Source of the DNA: Ophryocystis elektroscirrha
Taxonomy: Eukaryota; Apicomplexa; Conoidasida; Neogregarinorida; Ophryocystidae
Length of the DNA stretch: 55,617 bases
Direction of reading: 5' to 3'
NCBI GenBank assembly: GCA_030141585.1
Contig: JAQIFP010000065.1
Location: 5,440 to 61,056, forward strand
A program made the translations under genes and the position numbers. The notes beneath the pieces were generated by a model. That model made no database searches. It was not told the origin of the DNA and was given only the letters and a program-made list of their open reading frames with translations. Position 1 is the stretch's first letter. Each line of letters starts with the position of its first letter. This document shows, piece by piece, positions 11,627-29,557 of this stretch.

Positions 11627-13961
11627 ATGTTTCATGAAAAAAATGTTTTAGAGGTTCACGGGTACTTAAAAATCCTGAATGCAAGTACTGAAGACAGTCT
11701 CAATAATATCAAAACTTTGACTCGTGAGTCCTCCTTTTCTAAATATAAAGTTCCTACATTTGAGCTTATAGCTCGAGAAAAAGAGTTTCTGAGACAAACT
11801 AGTTTAAGTAATATACATTATACATATATAAATAGTTTATTATTTATAAAGATAACTGAACTTTTTTTTTTTGTTAGAATCTGATAATGCTTTTCCAAAA
11901 AAAACCTCCCCCTTTTCTGAAAATTCTCAAGCTACAAAAAGCAACTTACTTTTAGTAAAAAAAAATGTTGAAAAAAGAAAAAAAAATTTGGCACTACAAA
12001 AAAAAGACAATGGAGTCAAAAAACTCACAGCCACTGGCAAAAATGTTGCAGTAAAAAAGGCTATACTGAAAAACAATGAAGGCAATAAAATGGATTTTTA
12101 TAAAAGATCTTTGAGTAATCTTCGGGCAAAAAGAGAAGAAGAACTCCAAAAAAAAAAAGCTGAGGAAACTAAACAGAGGGAGTTGCTTGCAGAACGTGCA
12201 AAAAATGCAGCTATTCTAAGAAAAAGAATGGTACAAATGTACAAAAAAAACCAAGCCGAACAAAAAAAAAAAGAAGAAGAAATAGAATTAAAGAAAAAAG
12301 AAGCTGAAGCAAAAAAAGTTATAAGGAAAAAAGTAGTGCTAAAAAAAGTTATAATTGCTAAACAACCACTAGTTATAAAAAAAAAAGAAACACCAATTAA
12401 AGAACAGCCGACAGAAAAAAATTCTCAAGAAAAAATCTCTCAAGAAAAAATCTCTCAAGAAAAAAACTCTCAAGAAAAAAACTCTCAAGAAAAAAACTTT
12501 TTAGAAAAAATCAAACCCGTAAAAAAAAATGCTCTTTTAATGCTATTTGGCAAGAAGAATGCTATAAAATCTAATTCAGTTTTAAAAAAAAAAAAAAGTC
12601 TTGTTAAACAAAAAATAATTTCTTTGAAGCCGGGTTACGTGCTTACAGTAGTTAAAATGCAACTTTGTGTAATTCATGGAAAAAGCCATTTGAATATAAG
12701 ATACAGTGATTTTGAAAAGTTGCATGTAGATGTATACTCAATTCCAAAAAAAAAAGCTTTGTTTGTTGCACGAAAATTGCTTATAGGTAAAAACGTTAAT
12801 ATCGAAAAAAAAAAAAACCCCAGTTTAATACAAAAAGTAACAAAAAAAGTACTTCCAAAAAAAAGCTTTTTAAAAAAAGTTTTGGAAAAAAAATTGGAAC
12901 TAGCAAAATTAGCACTAATAAAACCTCCTAGGAAGAATAAGTCATTTGAAACTAATAGTGCAGATTCAAATACCAAACGCATCCTTGAAAAAAAGTTTAC
13001 TTTCAAAATGGCTCCCAAAATATCAAAATCGCACGAAATAAAAAAGCTTATGTCAGATTTAATAGCTCGAAAAAAAGAGCAAGCCAAACTTACTTATAAA
13101 CCATTAATTGATTTAAATTCGAATGATTTAAAAATTAAGCAAATAAAAAAAAAAGAGCAATTTTCCAAAAATTCATTAAAAAAAACAATAATAGAAAAAA
13201 AAGTAGTTTTGAAGAAGCAGCTTAACCGTAAAAATGAAGAAAAAATTGAAGAAAAAATAGCACGTTTTTATGAATTAAAAAAACAAACTGCTCATGCTTT
13301 AAATAAACTGAAAATATTACATCTTCATGATTCTATTGAAAGACTTTTAGAGGATATTCAAAAACAGGATGCTTCTGATTGGATAGAAGATGAAGATAAA
13401 ATAAATGATGACAGCTCGAATGTATTTATTGAGGACGTTGATTCCAATCAATCTAAATCAATTTCTTTTTCCCCTCGTAGTCCATCTATTAAACATAGTT
13501 CAAGCTCGACATATCCTTTGTCTTCAAAAAGTTCGAGTTCTAAAAAGACCGTTAGAATAATGGAACCGGTTCCTAATAAAATTAAAACATATAATTTATG
13601 GAATGAATTTTCTGATCGAGAAATATATCCAGCAGTGTTTCAGAATGCAGTACATAGTGTACCTTATAAGACAATTATTCAGCCACAATTTCACCAGATG
13701 TATCAAGATATGTCTCGGAAAATGCCTCTTACTCAATACGTTGGAAGCGTAATTCCGAATCAGAAGTTTTTTGAGTACGTAAATGTCTTCAAAAACGCTT
13801 CTCAACCTTACAAAAATTATCCAAATAATTTGGAGAAAATACGTGTTCCCGTCAAAAGTTTGATAAAATTATTTCCTGTAACAAATGAAGATGCCCTTCC
13901 GTCTAATTCATGTATATGGCCTTCCTCATGTTGTATGGTGCCACCCAAAGTGCTTAATTGA
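11627..13961 (+). CDS. Lysine-rich coiled-coil-like protein, unknown function
   Basis: Two exons, 11627-11807 and 11878-13961, with a 70-nt phase-1 intron, encode about 755 residues. The central two thirds is extremely basic, with runs such as EEEIELKKKEAEAKK that look helical or coiled-coil. A short tandem repeat SQEK(I/N) occurs five times at about 12421-12497. A serine-rich stretch lies near 13440-13550. The last 130 residues are different: compact, aromatic and Pro-rich (NLWNEFSDREIYPAVFQNAV, later IWPSSCC), and probably the folded or conserved part. ATG 11627 is the first ATG in frame, but another exon upstream cannot be excluded. I do not recognise the family; a cytoskeletal or nucleic-acid-associated role is possible from composition only. 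It converges on the trehalose gene with 24 bp between stops. Confidence 0.65.
12418..12500 (+). repeat. In-frame 15-bp tandem repeat (SQEKI/SQEKN)
   Basis: The unit TCTCAAGAAAAA plus ATC or AAC repeats five times in frame within the lysine-rich protein. The copies differ mainly at one base that alternates Ile and Asn codons, indicating recent slippage expansion. Confidence 0.9.
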
Positions 13962-13985
13962 TTTTATAAGAAACTAAAAAAAAAA

Positions 13986-16900
13986 CTAACAAATAACGCT
14001 ATCGCTTAGTTGTTTTAATAAAATATAAACGTCATCAACGTCATTTAGATAATAACGTGCATTAGAGGGTTTTTTTCCCACAGTTACTGAGTATGCATTG
14101 GGATAAGAATGCAAAATCTGAAACAAATTTTTTTGTTTCGTGTTTTTTTTTTAAAGTAATTTTAGTTTTTTTTTTTTTTAGTGATTTTAGTTTTTTTTTT
14201 TTTTTTTTACACTATATATTACTTTTTTAGTAGTTTCTGCTGCATGGTCAGTTGATTTTCCATGTTCACTTAATACTGATTCTGTGGAATTAGATAATAT
14301 CTCATTAACTGTAAAAAAAGTGTTTACTACTGGAAACATATCTTCATCAGATCTAATATAACTTTTTTTTTTTTTTTCTACCTATCATCACCGATACATA
14401 GAATAAAATCAACTGGTTCTAATTCATTTAACTTAGAGACAATATTTTGAACAGCGCAACCTTTATTAATGGATTGCAATTTCACCTCTACATAACCTTT
14501 CCCACTAGTAACACTAACAGGCCAATCTACAAGAATTTCTCTGAATAAAATTTCGCTATTATTTGCTTATACTTCAAGAGATTCAATAATTCTTTTGCTT
14601 GCCATGAACCCAAATCAGGGTCAGCATCTCGATATTGAAACACAATGGCGCTACCCTAATGTTGCACAAATAAAAAAAAAAACTATCACATTTTGATTTC
14701 CACATAATACGCACATATAACAATCTTATACTATTTTTATATAGCTGTGAAAACTTTTTTTTTTTTTTTTTTTTTTTAAAAGATAATATTTCTTTATATT
14801 ATCATAAACTTTAAGTATGTAGTTTTTGTTATAGAAATAACAGCTATTGAATGCACATTTCTTTTTGTATAAATGTCACTATACATTATGAAACCAAACG
14901 AAACGATTACTTTATTTTCGATTATTGCTCCTTCAACGCGTTTTATAATTTGTTGCATAACTGACAGAGCTACTTTCTTCCATTCCATATTTGTGTCCAC
15001 TTCAGATTGTTTCCATTCATTTCCATAGAACTGTGGAATCTTAAAATAAAAGCCCAGTTCAGCACAAAGACCAAGATTTTCAATACCTTCCATAAAATGA
15101 ATAATATTTATCCTTTATTTACTATATAAATCGTTTAACGTAATACATTCACTATATACTGTACAATTATTAAGTAGTTAAAAAAAAAAAGATATTTCAA
15201 ATTATAAATACACACATATTTCATAATAATTGTATAAGGTATATACCCCTTACAAGAAATATACTTAGAATATGCTAATTTATATATTAGTAATACCTGC
15301 AAACCACTCTTCAAGCTGCTTGTGTGTTCTTCCAGATAAAATAACAACTGTTGCTCTTGAATGGCAAAGCTTTTGTAAGCATATTTTAGTTTTTGTATCG
15401 CAAGATGTTCCTGTAGCACTTAATCGAGCTTCTTTAAAAAGTACACTTCGACAAAATGGTGCTAAAGTACCCTAAAGGTAAATAGTATTGGTAATTTTAG
15501 TTACCAACTAAATCATAAGACATTATACTAAATATTAGTAGTCACTTTATATATCAAGTACTGCTTTCAACGTGTAACATATATATGTGTATAGTTATCC
15601 ATATATTAAAATATATAAGTATATGTTTGATTCACTAGTAATTTACAATTCTATATTATTTTTCTTTTAATTGAATAGATATTGATATGTATATATGCGT
15701 ACATGGTTATATATAATGAAATGTTCTAAATATATATATGTGTATATTTATTTATTTGTGCAATTATTAATCATCAACATGGATTGAATACATACGTATA
15801 TATATAAATATATATAAATAAATATATATAAATAAATATATATAAATAAATATATACGTTAATGTTTAATTATGTTGAAAGATTATCCATATTATATAAA
15901 TATGTATATATATGTGTATATCCACTTATTAATACTGGTGAATATGTATTAAATAAATAAGATGTATGGGTATAGTGATGAATAGAAATATGTATATACG
16001 TTGAGCAAATCTATTAATATAATATCTTTTTTTCAAAACAAATAATAAATTAATACCTATAATTAAACAAATTGTCTCTGTGCTCTATCTTTTTATAAAA
16101 TTTTTATAATCGTATATAGTCACAAATAAAAGTTTAATTACTGTATAAATCAATTACCTCATTGTCGAAAAACAAAACTGGATTCTTAGAGTTGCGAAAT
16201 GCCTTGACTACATGAGATTTATTCAAATAAAAAAAGTCTTGATCTATAGAAATTTTTGGAAGCTGATCAAATCCCAGAGGAAGATAGCGAATATTTGCGG
16301 TGTTTCCAGAATTTCTCAGTTCAAAAAGAAAATCTTTGGACCATTTCAATGTGGACGACCTTTCTAGAAACATCTGGTCTCTATTGAATCGAGCTATCCA
16401 TTGATCATTATAAGCAGTAGCTGCAGTATCTAAAGCCTTTACAATATCGTCTATCTATGATCATTTAAAAAGAAAATGAAGAAAAATCATACTTTCCATG
16501 GATTTATTCTTATAGCCGAAGCTAAAAGGTAGCAGCTCCCCAAAAATTCTGACAGTATCAAAGGTGCTGGGTTATTCCGATGACAACAAATAAATTCGAA
16601 TGCAGTCTATAATTGAATTATATAAGCTGCATAGATATGTTATATACTTTGATTATTATATAATTATATGGATTTTTTTATATATATCTCTATACCACAT
16701 ATCTGCATATATATCCCCATATATATTTGTATATAAACCTGTACATATGTCTCTATATATATTTGTATATATATTTATATACACATTTGTACGAATATCT
16801 TCATATAAATATGAATATATATCTTTATATATATTCGTATATATATCCGTATATCAATTATATATATATCTGTATATATAACTTCATATAGTTGATAGAT

Positions 16901-17824
16901 CACTATATACATTTGTATATATATCTCTATATATAATTGTAAATAAAATTGTATATATATCTCTATTTACACTTGTATAGATATTTCTATATACATCTGT
17001 ATTTATATCTGTAAATAAATCATTATATATTTAAATACATATTTAATTAAATATTAATACATAAACTTTTATACATATCTTGATATATTATTTTATATGT
17101 TGATATGTGTATTGTTGTAAATGTCACAAAAACTAAATATTTTTATGTACTTTAATACATGCATTAATTCAATTACATATAATTTAAGCTTTAGTAAATT
17201 AAAAAAGTTTTATATGCTATCATCTTGATGCTTTGTATAGTTCAACAACATTTTTACGTACATTCATGTTGAACACAGTTCGCATGAATGACTTAGTACT
17301 AGATTTTTTTTTTTTTTATATGGAATATATGAATAATCTATCAAAAGAATCTTTACTATGATTGAAGTTCTATTTTTTCTATAATTACATATGCCAAGCT
17401 AAAATATTTAAAGTATTTTGGACTTTGAATAAAATTATATATTACTAAATTAAGTCCTTCACATAATGATGTTTCCAGATAACAGTTTGAGGCGCTTAAT
17501 AATGCATATTTTTCCTCAACAGATATATTGCTCATTTTAAGTATGATGGGCCCCACTAAATATAAATGCATTATATTATATGATTAGTTTGGAAGTTATA
17601 TACAGTTATAATCAAATTAATTAGTTTTGTTCAGTATGTTATTGTATCATAAAAAGCTAAATTGGGTTTATATTCACGTATATATAATTCCTTAGAATCA
17701 TATATGCTTATATATATATATATATCTTATATGTATATAAATATATATTTCCTCAAGATTATATATGCTTGCGTTTATATATATACATAGTAATATATAT
17801 TTTCTTAGAATCATATATGCTTAT

Positions 17825-17881
<57 letters not shown>

Positions 17882-18520
17882 TAATACGTATAATGCATAG
17901 AGACAGACAGAGAATTAGTTATAATTCATATATACAATCATATGCATTTAAAATTTTTCATTATACAGCTAAGTGTATAAGCGTGTATAACTGTAGCTTT
18001 ATATCATTAACGGGAATACAAAAAATATTGATAAATAAATTAATAAATATGTGTATATGTGATTGTATATATATTCAAATATAATTTTGATAATTTTACT
18101 CTTAGATTTAAATTCCGCATTTATTTGATCTGCTAATTCTTGTACTTCTTTAGCGTATATATCTTGGTAATTCCAGCTGGTGGAAGGCACGTGCATGTAC
18201 TGTAAACAAAGCTGCAATCTGTCACTTCGCTTACTTGAACTAAGACTGTTTTTTTTTTGGAGTAAGGATACTCCTTAAGAAACTTTTTAAATGCTTGAAA
18301 TTTGAATATTAAGCCTTGTAAATTTAAACAACGATCTATTGATGCAAACACAAACTTGTTTCGAAATTGCAATCTAAAAATAAATTTAAATTAAGAGTCA
18401 AATCTTAATAATTAAAAAAATTTAAGACAACTAATTAATCAATTTTTTATTAATAATGAAAAGATTCATAGCTATAGGTATCAGTAGATTTCACAATTAT
18501 AAATTGTCAATAAAAGTCCA

Positions 18521-18552
<32 letters not shown>

Positions 18553-21500
18553 GGTATATGTAGATAAATTAAACTATATATATGGATATATGTAAATATA
18601 TATATGTATTAATATATGTATATATATATAGTTATTAATAAATAGAACCATGTATGCAGATAATCGTATAATTTTGTTCATAAGTCTTCTGTACTGTTGA
18701 ATGTAAGTACAATAAATAAATAAATATATATATATATATATATTAATGATATTTAACAAGCAAAGGAATAAATTATTAGTTGTTCACTGACTGATATCTG
18801 GCTTTCCTTTGAAGAACGTCGGGTAACTTCATTTTTTTGAGTATGTCATCATATTGAATTTGGAAATTACTAATCCGAAGACCAACTGTTCTTTGATGAC
18901 AAGTCAGCTCTAAATAACCTCCTAGACGGAAACAATGATCAATATCCATAAGTCTTTTTACGCACACCATGAATTGACGTGCGTAAGAGAAAAAATGAAA
19001 ACCAATCAAATCACAAGCAAGCATTCCTTCTAAAATCTATAACTTATTATGGGAATAGTAATAAATCATCACACACAAAATTTATTATAGGTAAATACGA
19101 TACATTATTCATATTGAAACTTATTAATTTTAAATATATATTTAATACATATTATAAATGATGTGTATATTATGTATAAGTAATTTATTGATGTTATAGA
19201 AATTGTCATATTTTCCATATCCTATAACTTTATAATACTTGGTATACTATAGTTGAAATATTGGTTATACAATTCTCTAGTTACATATAGGTATTGCATA
19301 TTTAATTATATCTATTATAGTTACTATATTATTTCATGAGCTATAATATTAGAACTTTGTTACTAAATATGTTAGTTTATATACAAATATATTGATATTT
19401 TTAAAAAAGTACGATTAATCAATATATATGTATATATAATAATGAAAATAATAATTTATACTGTACAATTTACTGGGTCAATAATATGTTTATGTTTGAT
19501 TAAACATAAATAGTATATATATATATATATATATATCATAATTTGTATTATTACATCGTTGTACATAGGCAGTGATTGCATTATGGCATAAGATGGAAAA
19601 GGAGTTTGCAAAAATAATCCAATAAATTTTTTTATATTCGTGTTAGCAGTTATATGCTGCAAAAAATATTAATAGCATTTTAATTTATACTTGTGGGGCT
19701 CTGAGCAAGTGTAAATCATGTACCCATACAAGATCATTTTCAGCAATTCGAAAAACAACAACATTGGCAAACAATTTATTAACTTCTTCGTAAGCTTCCC
19801 ATTTTGTAGAAATTATATTTCGTACAGATCTATAAGAAACTGTAAAATTTTATATTTGTAACAACTTACTCGTACGCTAGTACAAACACATTATGGAAAT
19901 GTAACCATAAACATGCATGCGTGAATGCCATGTAATCTTTAAGCATTTCTTCCGATAAAAATACTGGAATGCAATCATGCACTTCAAGCAAGTTGGTTAT
20001 CTAGACAAATATATTTATACAACTCATATATATCAGTTAAAAGTATTATTTATATTTTTACAAATATAGCCCATTATTTGTTAACATGTACATATACGTA
20101 TAGAAATGGTTATCTACACCAAATTGAAGCTAATTATTGATTAGTAAATTACATGTATTATATTATAATAATATATATTAATTAAATTATTTTATTTATA
20201 TTTATATTTCTTAATAATTATTGAATAAATTTTAAATGGTGTATTTTACAGACTAAATTATTTATAATTGAATTATAATGGGTTCACCTTGTAAATGTAG
20301 TGTAAGTTGTTTATTTATAAATGAAATACTTATTATTTTTTTCCCAATAATAATAATAATAAATTTTGTACAATGACATTACCGTTCTCTTTTGCTCATC
20401 AGTAGTGGCAAATATACCAGGCCATCCCACGAATTTACAGTTTGGGTGTATAGATTGTCTTAGTTGATATAATTGGGGCATAATAAGTGACTATAGTGTA
20501 TATATATATAAAAGAACTTACAACTTGTTTCCTGACACCAAAAGTACCGTCAGAATTAAGTATAACCTGTATAGGTAAAAATATAGCTAGAATATATAAA
20601 CTGTTATCAAGTTGATATTCATTCTCTGATTGCTTCAATTCTTCAATCATTTCTTCTGGCATTTTTTTTGAACACCGATTATTCAAATTAGACTGCAAAT
20701 ATTAGAATTAATAGTTTTTTTACTGTTGCAGTGCATTTCTTTCCATGGTGAGTATCTTCTTCCACCTACAAAATAATAATAAGCTTTCTGTTATAAGCTT
20801 ATTTCTCGTAAATTTAAACAGAAATGTATACTTATATATATACAGCTACATATACGGTAGTATAAAATATAAAAATGCGGCATATCAATATAAAAAATTG
20901 AATAATTATTATTTATAGCACAGTTATTTGTAAACATAAACTATGCTTCATAATTTGTAGATTTAAGTAATTATTATATGTACAAAGAGATTACTAACTT
21001 CTCTTTTATGATATGCTCGACCAAAACCACCATCATCTTCAATAATCATTGATGGACCAGTAGGAGTAATTAAATATTCTTTGGATGCCCAACGAAGGAA
21101 AACTCCATCGGGACTTGTAACGGCATATTTATACTTGAAAACATGCCAAATTGGTAAGTAAAGAGGATCAGGAGTTATCCAACATGTAGAATCTACAATA
21201 GGATCTAAAATTATACCCTTTTCCACATCCCAATTTCCTAATGTTGTACAATTTTAGAATTAATAATTGTTGCAAATTCCGCATACAAACATAAATGTTA
21301 TATAAAAAAAAAATTTGAAATTATTTAAAGGCCTGTACATTAACGTATGTTACCTAATTCTGTAGATGATCCAACTAGTACAACTTTTTCTAAATTATCT
21401 ACACTAGCTGCAGTACGAAAGGTAACAGCACACAATAATACATTGTTGTACATTATATCATTGTTTATAAAAGGAGAAAATCTGTATTAATTAAATTCAA

Positions 21501-21679
21501 TATTAATTCAGTTCAAAACAGAGTAATAACCCCACATTATTGGGATTATACTGAACATTTATGGTGCAATTGAAAGAATACATGTGAATTAATGATGATA
21601 TTACATTCATACCACAAAATATATTTTCCCCATCTAGCACAGGTCTATTTGCGTGATGCTTATACAGCAATATTAACAT
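13986..21679 (-). CDS. TPS-like: Trehalose-6-phosphate synthase/phosphatase with CBM20
   Basis: A multi-exon protein combining a starch-binding CBM20, a GT20 trehalose-6-phosphate synthase domain and a HAD phosphatase (TPP). CBM20: exon 21354-21481 continues into the exon starting at 21237, giving LVGSSTELGNWDVEKGI. GT20: a WPGIF block near 20420, NDLVWVHDLHLL near 19710, SIDRCLNLQGL near 18320 and CEGLNLVIYNF near 17440. TPP: FFDNE joined across an intron to GTLAPF (16157 to 15474), ILSGRTHKQLEEWF near 15320, CIGDDR near 14390 joined to SDEDMF, and GKKPSNARYYL near the end. Known family chemistry: UDP-glucose plus glucose-6-phosphate gives trehalose-6-phosphate, then trehalose. Several GT20 catalytic residues are replaced and the first TPP motif has Glu for the second Asp, so activity is uncertain. 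The start at 21679 is provisional: an acceptor-like TTTTAG lies upstream at about 21720, so a further 5' exon may exist. Confidence 0.85.
16600..17130. repeat. Degenerate TA/CTATATATTTGTA repeats in a TPS intron
   Basis: A block of imperfectly repeated TATATATCTCTATATATATTTG-like units lies between coding exons of the trehalose gene. Long ORFs read from it encode only Tyr/Ile/Phe repeats and are not genes. Confidence 0.75.
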
Positions 21680-21993
21680 GTCATTATGTGGTAAATATTT
21701 ACAAGTATTAGTGAACCTTCTAAAATTGTAATTTTTCAATTTATAATTTAAATAAATTCATATTTTCTAAATTATAGCGGGTAATCAATAAAAGTATATC
21801 TGCATTTAATATATAGTAAAGAGCAAAAATGTTTTGTATATCACCATTACTAATAAGAACCTGTATTTTGTGCAGAAATGTGATTAAATAGCTATATATA
21901 CAATATATACTTATACAAGGTAAATATATATATATATATATATACTATAGTGTACGGCTTTAAAGAATATATAGGTGTAACTCATATATGCAC

Positions 21994-22033
<40 letters not shown>

Positions 22034-22161
22034 CTTTTATTTATACATATACATAATTTATACATATATTATATATATTTAATATAAGAATACATTATAG
22101 TGGATGTAATTTTTTTTTTTATTTATTAAATTATCTAAAATTTATCAAAAATATAACAAAA
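21680..22161. other. Spacer between the cullin 3' end and the trehalose gene
   Basis: AT-rich spacer with two (TA)n runs (about 21928-21945 and 22000-22030) and a T tract near 22110. Both flanking genes are on the minus strand, so this holds the cullin 3' UTR and the 5' flank, or a first exon, of the trehalose gene. No gene seen. Confidence 0.5.
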
Positions 22162-29206
<7,045 letters not shown>

Positions 29207-29557
29207 ATTTTCATTTTTTTCATAAATTTCAGAAGCACAAACCTGATAATTAATCAAAAATCGGATTCATGAGTCTTTATGAAGTTATATTTGCTGTTTT
29301 TATTACAAAAATATTCTAAAATTTGCTTTTATATATTCTTAGTTCAGTTATGCGGTTTTTTTTTAATTGTAATGAATTTATTCTCCAAAATTGGAGTTGC
29401 ATTTTAATTTTTTTTTTTATTCTTTGGTAAAAGTTAGTTTCAAAGACATTTTAAAATTTTTTAGTTTTTAAAATTGATTGATAATTATATTAAAAATATT
29501 GGGTTTTTGCGAAAAAAAAATTTTATTTCAAATATTTAACTTTGTGGGTTATAAATT
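29207..29557. promoter_or_regulatory. Divergent spacer between cullin and phosphoglucomutase
   Basis: A 351-bp AT-rich region with long T and A tracts lies between the two start codons. It must carry both 5' regions. No specific element is recognisable by eye. Confidence 0.4.

Noticed and set aside
12674..13087. A 137-codon minus-strand ORF, Phe-rich
   Set aside because: Antisense of the AAA-rich lysine protein: TTT codons give a Phe-rich shadow.
15272..15475. A 67-codon plus-strand ORF
   Set aside because: It is the antisense shadow of the TPP exon that reads GTLAPF...ILSGRTHKQLEEWF on the minus strand.
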